Shown in pieces: positions 28,314-36,568 of a DNA stretch of 64,000 bases; the stretch's first letter is position 1; the number at the start of each line of letters is the position of its first letter. This stretch comes from an alpha proteobacterium SCGC AAA015-N04 (lineage in GTDB: Bacteria > Pseudomonadota > Alphaproteobacteria > Puniceispirillales > Marisalimonadaceae). The DNA is taken from NCBI GenBank assembly GCA_000383115.1, contig KB910521.1, forward strand, positions 78,147-142,146. The letters run 5' to 3'. A program made the translations under genes and the position numbers. The notes beneath the pieces were generated by a model. The model saw only the letters and a program-made list of their open reading frames with translations, was not told where the DNA came from and made no database searches.

Positions 28314-28790
28314 TTAATTATCAATAGTATTTTTTATTTGATTAATTTTAGTTCTAATTTTTTTCATTCTTTCTTCAAGAACGTTTTTCTTAGGCGGGTT
28401 ATTTGTGTCAAATTGATCTAGTAGATTCGACATTTCGTTTGCCAATTCATTACTTTGTCTATTCGAATCTAAAAGTCTTATCTGAGTTTTTCTTATTAAT
28501 GCGCTTAATACGACATTAGATTTAATCATTTTTGTAAAATAAGACTTAGGTATTTTTTTTGCTACTAATTTTTGCGCACATACTTTAGCGGTGACTGTTC
28601 TTGGAACGTTGAGTAAAATAGAAGTTTCACCAAATATTTCTCCCATGCCAAGACGATTAAGTTTTAAACCATCTTTGGTCTCAATATTTACATATCCTTC
28701 CAAAATTAAATATGCCTCTGAAGCTTCATTACCAGCTTCATATATTATTTCACCAGGTTCCCAAATTGCTGACTTACCATTATCTTGCAT
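28314..28790 (-). CDS. Cyclic nucleotide-binding (Crp-like sensor) domain protein without DNA-binding domain
   Basis: A 158-aa protein. Residues about 5-115 form a cNMP-binding jelly roll (IIYEAGNEASEAYLILEGYV, GEIFGETSILLNVPRTVTAK with the phosphate-binding-cassette pattern GE-x-S-x-L-x-x-x-P-R-T). The remaining 40 residues are a short charged helix, with no HTH. Such stand-alone domains act as sensors or regulatory subunits. It is last in the pobA-pcaHG block, after a 53-aa membrane ORF. Whether it is functionally tied to aromatic degradation is unknown. Confidence 0.85.
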   Translation of the reverse strand: MQDNGKSAIWEPGEIIYEAGNEASEAYLILEGYVNIETKDGLKLNRLGMGEIFGETSILLNVPRTVTAKVCAQKLVAKKIPKSYFTKMIKSNVVLSALIRKTQIRLLDSNRQSNELANEMSNLLDQFDTNNPPKKNVLEERMKKIRTKINQIKNTIDN

Positions 28791-28823
28791 CTAATACTCC
28801 TCCTAAAGAAAAAGTAAAAAAAT

Positions 28824-28985
28824 TTAAACTGGAATATCTAGTGGCTCCATCCAAAAAATATATCCATAAAATATTAAGTAACAATAAAACAATAAATAAG
28901 CCCACCATGGTTTAGGCTTGAAAGTTTTACTTTTTTCTTCAATAACCTCTAATTCTTCTTTATAATTTTTATAATAATTCATCAT
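28824..28985 (-). CDS. Small membrane protein (53 aa), unrecognised
   Basis: An unbroken 54-codon reading frame from tandem ATGs at 28985/28982. The N-terminal half is charged (YKNYKEELEVIEEKSK), followed by KPKPWWAYLLFYCYLIFYGY and a final FWMEPLDIPV: one transmembrane helix rich in aromatic residues. It fills most of the 240-bp gap between pcaG and the cNMP-binding gene on the same strand. I see no strong ribosome site, so confidence is moderate. Function unknown; it could be a small subunit or chaperone of a membrane complex. Confidence 0.6.
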   Translation of the reverse strand: MMNYYKNYKEELEVIEEKSKTFKPKPWWAYLLFYCYLIFYGYIFWMEPLDIPV

Positions 28986-29030
28986 AAAATTAGATCTACC
29001 CAATTGACATCTCCACCATAAATTTAAGTA

Positions 29031-29651
29031 TTAAATATCTAAAAAAATTGTTTCTTCTTCGCCTTGTAAAAATATATTAAATAAATAACTACGATTTTTA
29101 ATTTTTTTGGCAATTAAACTATTTACATTACGATTTTTTATTATAGATAGAAGTGGATCATTTTTCAATTCATCACTTTCAAAATATATTCGGGTATTAA
29201 GTGTCATATTAAGGCCTCTTGAAGAAATAGATAATGAGATATGTGGACTATGAATTTTTCCATCGAAACCCTTATATGGTCCAGGTTTTACAGTTTTCAA
29301 TATGAACTTTTTTGTCAAATTATTTGGAATAAACCTTGCAAACCCAGTGTCTTCTTTGAATTCTCCTTTTTCATCACACTGCCAAGTTTCTAGCATCACA
29401 TCATCTAAAGCAATACCATTACCATCAAAAACAGAGCCTTCAATAGTTATTAACTCGCTAACATTTTTATTCTTAAAAGGTGTTTCTCCTAAATCGTTTT
29501 GATAAAGTTTTTTTATGTTAATTGCATTAGGCATACAACCTATATGAAGAAAAGGGCCTGCAGTTTGAAAAGGGGTTTCATCAAGGTTTTCTTTTGAGAT
29601 GCTCAAATCAAAGGCCTTCTTTTCTATTTTCAAAATATGTTTGTTTAACAC
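29031..29651 (-). CDS. pcaG: Protocatechuate 3,4-dioxygenase alpha subunit
   Basis: A 206-aa intradiol dioxygenase alpha chain. DETPFQTAGPFLHIGCMPNA is the family N-terminus, then ITIEGSVFDGNGIALDDVML and LETWQCDEKGEF. It pairs with the beta subunit to cleave protocatechuate to 3-carboxy-cis,cis-muconate. The start appears to be GTG at 29651, which overlaps the end of pcaH by 44 nt; no ATG exists before the conserved DETPFQTAG block, so the overlap seems real. The N-terminus is about 20 residues longer than usual. Confidence 0.93.
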   Translation of the reverse strand: MLNKHILKIEKKAFDLSISKENLDETPFQTAGPFLHIGCMPNAINIKKLYQNDLGETPFKNKNVSELITIEGSVFDGNGIALDDVMLETWQCDEKGEFKEDTGFARFIPNNLTKKFILKTVKPGPYKGFDGKIHSPHISLSISSRGLNMTLNTRIYFESDELKNDPLLSIIKNRNVNSLIAKKIKNRSYLFNIFLQGEEETIFLDI

Positions 29652-30333
29652 CCCTTAAAACAATATCAAATTTATAAGCTAATAGATTTTGTGTATTTGA
29701 TCTAGAGGTATCCAGGGCCCCAATTAAACTTTTTTTTGCTTTTTCATCTGCAATCGAATTTACCATTGGGCAATATTTTATGAGAGGGTCGCCTTCAAAA
29801 TACATTTGCGTTATTAATCTTTGTCCAAAACTTTTGCCAAATATAGAAAAATGAATATGCATCGGTCTCCACTCAATTCCTCGGTTTGGATATGGATATG
29901 GTCCAGGTTGAATAGTTAAAAATTCATAATAACCTCTTGGGGTAGTCAAACACCTTCCACAACCAGCAAAATTTGGATCAATTGGAGCTGAATTTTTGTC
30001 ATTATTATGTAAATATTTACCAGCTGAATTAGCTTGCCAAATTTCTATAAGTGCTCCTTCGATTGGATTAGAAAATTGATCATGTACAGTTCCATAAACA
30101 ATAATTTTATGACCGAGTGGAGAATTTTTATTTTTAGAAAAATTTAACGTTAAATTGTTGTCTAGTTCACCAATAATATTTTTGTTAAAAATCGGCCCTA
30201 AAATTTCACTATCAGAGGATGGAAATAAAATTTTCTTATTTTTAGGAGCTCTAAAAATACTAGATTTATAATCAGGAAAATCTACTTCTGGTTGTTTGTT
30301 ATAATTTCTTCTAATTAGTGATTTAACATTCAT
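29608..30333 (-). CDS. pcaH: Protocatechuate 3,4-dioxygenase beta subunit
   Basis: A 241-aa iron-binding subunit. The intradiol signature is present: GHKIIVYGTVHDQFSNPIEG, LIEIWQANSAGKY, TTPRGYYEFLTIQPGPYPYP and WRPMHIHFSIFG with the two iron-ligand histidines. It opens the ring of protocatechuate between the hydroxyls using Fe(III). I prefer ATG 30333 (MNVKSLIRRNY), which matches the usual beta-subunit start; a TTG seven codons upstream is possible. It lies 38 bp after pobA, which makes the substrate. Confidence 0.95.
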   Translation of the reverse strand: MNVKSLIRRNYNKQPEVDFPDYKSSIFRAPKNKKILFPSSDSEILGPIFNKNIIGELDNNLTLNFSKNKNSPLGHKIIVYGTVHDQFSNPIEGALIEIWQANSAGKYLHNNDKNSAPIDPNFAGCGRCLTTPRGYYEFLTIQPGPYPYPNRGIEWRPMHIHFSIFGKSFGQRLITQMYFEGDPLIKYCPMVNSIADEKAKKSLIGALDTSRSNTQNLLAYKFDIVLRGVKQTYFENRKEGL

Positions 30334-30371
30334 GCTATTTCTCAAATTTACCAAATTATTGATGATTAAGG

Positions 30372-31541
30372 TTAATAAGGTAAACCAACATAATTTTCTG
30401 CCAAAACTCTCTGAGATGCAACAGAATTTTCTAGATATTCTATTTCAGAGTCCTGTATCCGTTGATCAAAGGAAGACTGTTCAGGAAATTTATGAAAAGT
30501 TGTTGTCATCCACCAGCTAAATCTAATAGCTTTCCAAACTCTTGATAAGGCATTTTGTGAATACATTTTTAAATCATCATTTTTATTAAATTGGTAATAA
30601 TTTTTTAAAGCATTATGTAAATAATATACATCTGAAACAGCTAAATTTAAACCTTTGGCTCCAGTTGGAGGCACTATATGGGCAGCATCACCAACTAAAA
30701 ACAATTTTTTCCAACTCATTGGCTCACAAACAAATGAACGCAGTGGAGCAATTGATTTTTCAATTGAAATTCCTGTTACAATTGTCTCTGCAGCCTCAGT
30801 TGGAAGTCTCTTTCTTAGTTCATCCCAAAATTTTTCATCTGTCCAGTGCTCAATATTTTCATTTAACGGAGTTTGTATGTAATATCTACTCAAGTTATTG
30901 TTTCTCATGGACGCTAATGCAAAACCATTACCATGATTTGCATATATTAATTCATCACTTACTGGGGGAGTTTCTGATAAAATCCCTAACCAACCAAATG
31001 GATATATTCTCTCATAATTTTTAACTATTGATTTAGGTATGATGCTTCTACTTATACCATGAAAACCATCACAGCCAGCGATCCAATCACACATAATTTT
31101 CTTTTCTATACCATTTTTTTTGAATGTTACAAATGGAGTTTGTGTATTAACAGCTTGAGGTAAAACATCTTCAGCATTATTAATTATTTCGCCGTCTTCT
31201 TTTCTTATTATGCTATATAAATCCTTAGTTACCTCTGTTTGTCCATAAACCGTTACATGTTTATTAGTTAATTTTTTTAAATTAACTCTAAAACCATGAT
31301 TTTTAAATGATAGTTGTATACCATCGTGCTTAAAGCCTTCTCTTTCAAGCCTATTAGAAATACCTGCTTTTTTAAGCATTTCAATTGTTCCACTTTCCAA
31401 AACTCCGGCTCTAATTCTACCAGTGACATGCTGTTCAGATTGTTTTTCGAGAACTACATTGTTAATGCCGTCAATAGACAAAAGTCTTGATAATAATAAA
31501 CCTGAAGGACCACCTCCAATTATTACAACGTTTGTCCTCAT
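30372..31541 (-). CDS. pobA: 4-hydroxybenzoate 3-monooxygenase
   Basis: A 389-aa FAD aromatic hydroxylase. GGGPSGLLLSRLL binds FAD, WIAGCDGFHGISR is the DG motif, and GDAAHIVPPTGAKGLNLAVS completes the flavin site; length equals that of characterised p-hydroxybenzoate hydroxylases. It converts 4-hydroxybenzoate to protocatechuate with NADPH and O2. It is the first gene of the pobA-pcaH-pcaG run. No pobR-type regulator adjoins, and later pathway genes (pcaCDIJ) are not in the window. Confidence 0.95.
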   Translation of the reverse strand: MRTNVVIIGGGPSGLLLSRLLSIDGINNVVLEKQSEQHVTGRIRAGVLESGTIEMLKKAGISNRLEREGFKHDGIQLSFKNHGFRVNLKKLTNKHVTVYGQTEVTKDLYSIIRKEDGEIINNAEDVLPQAVNTQTPFVTFKKNGIEKKIMCDWIAGCDGFHGISRSIIPKSIVKNYERIYPFGWLGILSETPPVSDELIYANHGNGFALASMRNNNLSRYYIQTPLNENIEHWTDEKFWDELRKRLPTEAAETIVTGISIEKSIAPLRSFVCEPMSWKKLFLVGDAAHIVPPTGAKGLNLAVSDVYYLHNALKNYYQFNKNDDLKMYSQNALSRVWKAIRFSWWMTTTFHKFPEQSSFDQRIQDSEIEYLENSVASQRVLAENYVGLPY

Positions 31542-31564
31542 AAAAATTAATCCTCAATTAATAA

Positions 31565-31951
31565 TTATTTTAAATGTGTCACCAACAAAAAGATACATCC
31601 TATTATCTGTAGAAAATTTATAAACACTGAGAATTTATGTAGTTTATTAAACTTAATTGCATCCTCCAAATCTTTCGATTTATTAATCATAGGCATCAAG
31701 ACTTGCCTTGAGAAAACAAATCCAACCATAATAAGAAAAAAAATAAACATGGATAATTTATTTTCATAATATATTGAAAGGGAAAGACCAATCATACTCA
31801 GAGCAAAACCATAAAGATAGTATTTTGGAAAAAAGATTCTAAGAAATTTAGAGGACTGTTTTTCGTCAAAGACTTTAAACACAGAAGTTGCAACCACTAA
31901 TGGAAAAAAAATCATAAAACTTAGTATAGCTGCAGCTACCAATGTTAACAA
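31565..31951 (-). CDS. DUF4149-like membrane protein
   Basis: A 128-aa protein with four hydrophobic helices. The early FFPLVVATSVFKVFDEKQSS and FLRIFFPKYYLYGF pattern and the late RQVLMPMINKS are characteristic of DUF4149/TMEM205-like proteins, whose role is unknown. The start is TTG at 31951 with GGAG upstream. It lies 23 bp upstream of pobA on the same strand and may share its transcript. Confidence 0.75.
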   Translation of the reverse strand: MLTLVAAAILSFMIFFPLVVATSVFKVFDEKQSSKFLRIFFPKYYLYGFALSMIGLSLSIYYENKLSMFIFFLIMVGFVFSRQVLMPMINKSKDLEDAIKFNKLHKFSVFINFLQIIGCIFLLVTHLK

Positions 31952-32047
31952 ATTTCACTCCTACCAGATAAATATTTTCTATTTTCTTATATCAATTAAT
32001 ATCATAAAGTATACTTTGTTTTAAAAAAGTTTTCATGAGCAATAATA

Positions 32048-32590
32048 ATGAACAAAAATATCATACCTTATTCTGTAGATACATTAATTTCAGAAAAAGA
32101 AATAAAGAAACGTATTATTGAATTAGGCGAAGAAGTCAACCTTTTCTACAAGAATACTACAAAGCTTTTAGTTGTTGGATTACTAAGAGGTTCTTTTGTA
32201 TTTATTGCTGATTTAGTAAGAGAGCTTAAAATACCTGTTGAAGTTGATTTTATGACTGCCTCTAGTTATGGAAACTCCATGCAATCTTCAAATAATATTA
32301 GAATTTTAACAGACTTAAATACCGACATTAAGAATTTAGATGTACTTTTAGTAGAAGATATTATTGATACTGGACATACTCTTAATCAGGTAATCAAGTT
32401 ACTAAAAAGTAGAAAACCTAAAAGTTTAGAAGTGTGTTGCTTATTAAATAAATTTTCGCGACGGGAAACTGATATTGAGACTAAATGGGTGGGTTTTGAC
32501 ATTCCAGACGAGTTTGTCGTTGGTTATGGAATTGATTACGCACAAGATAATCGACATCTGCCATTTATAGGGAAAGTTGTACAAGAATAA
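32048..32590 (+). CDS. hpt: Hypoxanthine phosphoribosyltransferase
   Basis: A 180-aa purine salvage enzyme. The PRPP-binding loop is VLLVEDIIDTGHTL, the N-terminal SEKEIKKRIIELGEEV and LLRGSFVFIADLVREL are standard, and the C-terminal WVGFDIPDEFVVGYGIDY binds the purine. It converts hypoxanthine or guanine plus PRPP to IMP or GMP. It is monocistronic and followed by a long inverted repeat at 32594-32656. Confidence 0.95.
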   Translation: MNKNIIPYSVDTLISEKEIKKRIIELGEEVNLFYKNTTKLLVVGLLRGSFVFIADLVRELKIPVEVDFMTASSYGNSMQSSNNIRILTDLNTDIKNLDVLLVEDIIDTGHTLNQVIKLLKSRKPKSLEVCCLLNKFSRRETDIETKWVGFDIPDEFVVGYGIDYAQDNRHLPFIGKVVQE

Positions 32591-32593
32591 GTT

Positions 32594-32656
32594 GGGAATA
32601 GCTTTAATTATTTACCTTATTTAGGATAATCGTGGAGATTTTAAAAAGCTATTCCC
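32594..32656. repeat. Long inverted repeat downstream of hpt
   Basis: Perfect 12-bp arms GGGAATAGCTTT (32594-32605) and AAAGCTATTCCC (32645-32656) flank a 39-nt centre that contains a shorter ATTAT/ATAAT pairing. It lies 4 bp after hpt and 42 bp from the end of the convergent gene at 32698. It might be a two-way terminator with an unusually large loop, or a structured RNA. No U-tract follows immediately on the plus strand. Confidence 0.7.
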
Positions 32657-32697
32657 TTCGTGATGGTTTTTGCAAATTATATGCCAAAATATTATAT

Positions 32698-33021
32698 CTA
32701 TTCTATTTTAGTAAAATCGTTTAAATCAATTCTAGGAGAATATTCAACCTCACATTTACCTTCAGTAAATGAGACTGTTCCTCCCATCTCCCGAATATCT
32801 TGCCAAAATTGATTCGTCCACCCAGCCCTTTGTTGGTTGACATATTCCTTATTTTTGAAAAGATGAAATATCTCTATTGAGTTTTCGGTAACATTTGTAA
32901 AAGCTCTAATTATCATGTCTCCATCTTGAAACATATCTTTACTTCTACTTTTTAGAGCATTTATTATAGCCTCTTTAGCCAATTTATTTTGAAACTTGAT
33001 TGATCTTGTAACAGCCCACAT
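32698..33021 (-). CDS. Hypothetical protein, possibly ferredoxin-like alpha/beta
   Basis: A 107-aa soluble protein that I do not recognise. It alternates strand and helix patterns (MWAVTRSIKFQNKLAKEAII; FTNVTENSIEIFHLFKNKEY; GGTVSFTEGKCEVEY) in the manner of small dimeric alpha/beta barrels such as antibiotic-biosynthesis-monooxygenase-like proteins, but no signature confirms that. It follows the alcohol dehydrogenase gene by 36 bp on the same strand, so the two may be co-transcribed. Confidence 0.7.
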   Translation of the reverse strand: MWAVTRSIKFQNKLAKEAIINALKSRSKDMFQDGDMIIRAFTNVTENSIEIFHLFKNKEYVNQQRAGWTNQFWQDIREMGGTVSFTEGKCEVEYSPRIDLNDFTKIE

Positions 33022-33057
33022 TATTTTCTCCTATAAAATTTTAAAATTACAATATTA

Positions 33058-34197
33058 TTAACTCCATGGTTTGATCACTATTTTTATTGCATCATCTATT
33101 CTTTCTCTTGCATACTTTAAAGCAGTAGGTAGATCTGATAAATTGAAAGTATGAGTGTGTATTAGTTTAGCATTAAATCTTTTTTCTTTCATAAATTGCA
33201 TAGCTCTGTGTGTAGCACTTTTACCCTCTCCTCTTATTCCAAACATATAAATATTATTTATAACCATATGTGCAATGTTAATTTCAACTGGTTTGTGAGG
33301 GAAGGCTGCAAGACATATTTTACCCCCTCTATTTGTCATCATAATTGCATCATTCAAAGCTTCTTTTGTTCCCGCACACTCAATGACGTAATCAGAACCT
33401 TTTTCTCCAACTATTTTTTTTACACTTTGAACAATATCTTTTTCATTCTTGACATTAAGCGTGTGATCTGCCCCAAGTTGTCTTCCTATATCAAGTCTAC
33501 TTTCTCTAGTACCAATTAATATCACTTGCCCTGCGCCTAGAGCTTTAGCTACTGCAACGCCTAATAATCCTATTGGGCCAGGGCCTATTACTACTAAACT
33601 TTCCCCAGCAATTAAGCCTCCTAATTCTGTAAGACCATACATTGTAGTTCCTGCTGTTACTACTAGGGTAGCCTCTTCATCTGACATACTATCTGGAACT
33701 TTTATAAGTGTGTTTACATTATTTACAGCATATTGTTTAAATCCACCGTCTGTCGTAAAGCCATTTGCTCTATGACCTTTATTTAGGTTTCCATAATTCA
33801 AACCATAATTATGACATGAAGTATACATTCCCATCCTACATCTTTTACATTGACCACAACCAGAATGAATTTCAACGGTTACTCTATCACCAATATCAAA
33901 TTCATCTACTGATGGGCCTAATGCTACAACTGTACCCATGTATTCGTGTCCAGGAGTGAAGTTTTTATTAAATGGTAATCCGCCTTCTATTAAAGCTGGC
34001 GGGCCATGACTAATAACATCAAGATCTGTTGCACAGATAGCTACTGCATCAATCTTGACTAGAACTTCTGCCTTACCTGGCATAATGACAGGCTTGTCAA
34101 TTAACGATAGTTCGTCCGGATCTCCTAAGACCCACGCTTTCATTTTTTCTGGTAAAGGAAACTTATCTGAGGTCTTTCCATTAAATCTAGTTGACAT
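33058..34197 (-). CDS. Zinc-dependent medium-chain alcohol/polyol dehydrogenase
   Basis: A 379-aa MDR-family dehydrogenase. Catalytic zinc region AVAICATDLDVISHGPPA and GHEYMGTVVALG, structural zinc cysteines CGQCKRCRMGMYTSC, and NAD site IGPGPIGLLGVAVAKALGAG. It resembles threonine/sorbitol/butanediol-type dehydrogenases; the substrate cannot be assigned. It is upstream of the 107-aa hypothetical gene and downstream of the EamA gene on the same strand. Confidence 0.92.
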   Translation of the reverse strand: MSTRFNGKTSDKFPLPEKMKAWVLGDPDELSLIDKPVIMPGKAEVLVKIDAVAICATDLDVISHGPPALIEGGLPFNKNFTPGHEYMGTVVALGPSVDEFDIGDRVTVEIHSGCGQCKRCRMGMYTSCHNYGLNYGNLNKGHRANGFTTDGGFKQYAVNNVNTLIKVPDSMSDEEATLVVTAGTTMYGLTELGGLIAGESLVVIGPGPIGLLGVAVAKALGAGQVILIGTRESRLDIGRQLGADHTLNVKNEKDIVQSVKKIVGEKGSDYVIECAGTKEALNDAIMMTNRGGKICLAAFPHKPVEINIAHMVINNIYMFGIRGEGKSATHRAMQFMKEKRFNAKLIHTHTFNLSDLPTALKYARERIDDAIKIVIKPWS

Positions 34198-34261
34198 AGT
34201 AAATCCTTAATAAAATTTAATGAATCCATTTAATATACAATTTGTCAAATAAGATTAAATT

Positions 34262-35134
34262 TCACATTTTTTCTTTTAATTTATATTCCCGCCAAGTTGT
34301 AAATAGTCCTGACCCAATAACTATTAGTGAGCCTACAATAATCATCATATCTATACTTTCAGAAAAAATTGTAACGCCAATAATTGATCCAAATACTAAC
34401 TGAAGATACGAAAATGGTTGTACAACCGAAGCCTCAGCTACTTGTAGTGTTTTGACCATCATAAAATGTGAGGTTGCACTTAAAAGACACATAATAAAAA
34501 GCCAGAAATAATCCTCTCTAAGAATGTTATCCCATATAAAAAGACTAATTATACTCATCGTTACGGCACCACCAATACCAGTCCAGAAAAAACTTGTTAC
34601 TGCAGTATCTGATTTTGAAACATGTCGTGTTAATATAAGATAAACTGCAAACATAATTGCACCAATGATTGCAAAAACAGATCCTTCTGAAATGACATTT
34701 GTAGTTGGTCTTAAAATTACAATCACCCCTATAAATCCTATGAAAATTGCTAACCATCTCCTCCATCCAAACTTTTCTCCGAGAAAAGGAACAGACAAGC
34801 CTGCAACTATCAATGGGTAACACGCTATAATTGCATGAGTTTCAACTAAACCTAATAAAGTGAATGTGTAAACAACTAAACAATTATTTAACGAAAGAAT
34901 CACCCCTCTTGAAAATTGAATGTAGGGTTGATCTGTTTTTAAAATTTCTGATATCGGATTTTTAATAAAAAAACATGAAATTAAAATAACTAAAGCGATA
35001 AACCAGTAACGCATTGTCACAAGTGTGAATACATTATTATTTTGAGCAAGATATCTGGAAAATCCATCCATGCTTGAAAACATAAATGTTGTAATAACCA
35101 TAAGGCTAATTCCATAAAGAACATTATTTTGCAT
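34262..35134 (-). CDS. EamA/DMT-superfamily permease
   Basis: A 290-aa protein with ten predicted membrane helices arranged as two EamA repeats (about 10-135 and 150-280). PLIVAGLSVPFLGEKFGWRR and QPFSYLQLVFGSIIGVTIF are the repeat ends typical of drug/metabolite transporters. Such proteins usually export amino acids or metabolites. Substrate unknown. A terminator at 35197-35222 separates it from the DapA-family gene upstream. Confidence 0.92.
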   Translation of the reverse strand: MQNNVLYGISLMVITTFMFSSMDGFSRYLAQNNNVFTLVTMRYWFIALVILISCFFIKNPISEILKTDQPYIQFSRGVILSLNNCLVVYTFTLLGLVETHAIIACYPLIVAGLSVPFLGEKFGWRRWLAIFIGFIGVIVILRPTTNVISEGSVFAIIGAIMFAVYLILTRHVSKSDTAVTSFFWTGIGGAVTMSIISLFIWDNILREDYFWLFIMCLLSATSHFMMVKTLQVAEASVVQPFSYLQLVFGSIIGVTIFSESIDMMIIVGSLIVIGSGLFTTWREYKLKEKM

Positions 35135-35196
35135 TAAAAGAACTCAATATGACAGATATGATTAGTATATATTAAAAAAAAAATCTATAACAAGAA

Positions 35197-35222
35197 AAAT
35201 AGAGACCCGTAGGTCTCTATTT
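35197..35222 (-). terminator. Intrinsic terminator after the DapA-family gene
   Basis: AAATAGAGACC (35197-35207), loop CGTA, and GGTCTCTATTT (35212-35222) form a perfect 11-bp stem. On the minus strand the stem runs into a T-rich tract, and it lies 63 bp after the stop of the 35286-36209 gene. One of the few canonical terminators in the window. Confidence 0.85.
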
Positions 35223-35285
35223 AAATAAGGAGGAATATATAATAATTACTTTATATTCTTTATAACGACTTATAAAAAAAAACGT

Positions 35286-36209
35286 TTAATTATTATTTAA
35301 AGAGTTTTGCAGATTTAATACTTTTTTTATATGTAAGTTAGCTTCTTCAATTTGAAATTGGTCAAAGTCCTTAACTGGTTCTCTACAATAACTTGTGTTA
35401 AAAATTCCTTCTTTTACACGCAACATTTTTGAAAATTTGATAGATATATCTATGTGCTGATGTGTAAATGATAAAATTGGTAAAATTTGAGAAAATAGTC
35501 TTCTCGAGTCTTCTTTTTTATTTTCTAAATATAAGTCATAGATTTTGTTATAGATTAGTTCCATAGTTGAGGGAATTAAAGCACGCACTCCCCTATTCAA
35601 GGCTTCGATCATCCCCATAATAGCCCATCCACCACTCAGATGTAGTTGGTGATTAGTTATATTTAAAACTCTTGTATATTTTGGACCTGAATTAAGGACC
35701 TCAATTTTCAAACTTTTAAATTTATCAACATTTTTATGCAACAAAACTATATCTTCATCTCTCAATCCATAATCTGTCCATGATAAATCTTGTATCATAA
35801 GATTATCTGGCCCAACTTGAGCAATTTCATTAAAACATTTTACCAATTCACTTCCAAAAATATTTTCAGGTGCTTGACATAATATCCAATCAGCGCCTAA
35901 TTCCTTTGCATTTTTAGACAAAGAAATTCTTTCTATCTGATTTTTAGCAGTGCAACTTACAATAATTGGAATTCTATTTTTATTGTAATTTACACATTCA
36001 TTTAATATAATATTTTTTTCATCAAAACTGAGACTTGAATTTTCTCCAGCAACTGCTCCAACAAGCATGCCAGCACAACCAGTTGAAATAGTCTGGTCTA
36101 TTAATTTTCTTAAACAAGGTATGTCAATTTTATTTTTTTCATTAAATGGTGTATGCAAACTAGGTATAATACCATGCATAGATGAAATATCTTTTGGTAA
36201 TTCAGCCAA
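35286..36209 (-). CDS. Dihydrodipicolinate synthase (DapA)-family aldolase/lyase
   Basis: A 307-aa TIM-barrel protein: GIIPSLHTPFNEKNKIDIPC at the start, then the substrate loop GAVAGENSSLSFDEK (GTTGE-type) and KSLKIEVLNSG with the likely Schiff-base Lys. The Tyr of the usual YNxP motif is replaced in LMIQDLSWTDYG, so this is probably not lysine-pathway DapA but a relative acting on another oxoacid. The start seems to be TTG 36209, overlapping the csaA stop by 8 bp; the first family-like residues begin around Met11. Confidence 0.88.
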   Translation of the reverse strand: MAELPKDISSMHGIIPSLHTPFNEKNKIDIPCLRKLIDQTISTGCAGMLVGAVAGENSSLSFDEKNIILNECVNYNKNRIPIIVSCTAKNQIERISLSKNAKELGADWILCQAPENIFGSELVKCFNEIAQVGPDNLMIQDLSWTDYGLRDEDIVLLHKNVDKFKSLKIEVLNSGPKYTRVLNITNHQLHLSGGWAIMGMIEALNRGVRALIPSTMELIYNKIYDLYLENKKEDSRRLFSQILPILSFTHQHIDISIKFSKMLRVKEGIFNTSYCREPVKDFDQFQIEEANLHIKKVLNLQNSLNNN

Positions 36210-36549
36210 TTAATGTTCCATTTTCAAGTTTGACATCAGGACTTAGTAAATGCACATTCTTACCCGAGATTGCGCCAAGTACAAGAACTTCAGACGTAAA
36301 ACCTGCAATTTTTTTTGAAGGTAAATTACATACAGCGACCACCTGTCTGTCAACTAGTTTATCTAATGAATAATTAGTAATCTGAGCAGAGGTTTGTTTT
36401 ATACCAATAGCTTTACCAAAATCAATCTTTAAAATATATGCTGGTTTTATCGCTTTTGTGTTCTTTGAAGCATCTAAAATAGTTCCTAAAACAATATTCA
36501 ATTTTGTAAAATCATTAATGGAAATTTGTTCTTTATTTAATTCATACAT
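36202..36549 (-). CDS. csaA: CsaA-type tRNA-binding-domain protein
   Basis: A 115-aa OB-fold protein homologous to the C-terminal tRNA-binding domain of methionyl- and phenylalanyl-tRNA synthetases. The conserved core is LNIVLGTILDASKNTKAIKP, LKIDFGKAIGIKQTSAQIT, VVAVCNLPSKKIAGFTSEVL. Stand-alone CsaA dimers bind tRNA and have been described as secretion chaperones. It overlaps the DapA-family gene by 8 bp. Confidence 0.93.
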   Translation of the reverse strand: MYELNKEQISINDFTKLNIVLGTILDASKNTKAIKPAYILKIDFGKAIGIKQTSAQITNYSLDKLVDRQVVAVCNLPSKKIAGFTSEVLVLGAISGKNVHLLSPDVKLENGTLIG

Positions 36550-36568
36550 TATTCTAATTTTGTTTCAT

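Noticed and set aside
35286-36209. Lysine-pathway dapA
   Set aside because: The fold is right, but the Tyr motif and the substrate loop differ from true dihydrodipicolinate synthase.
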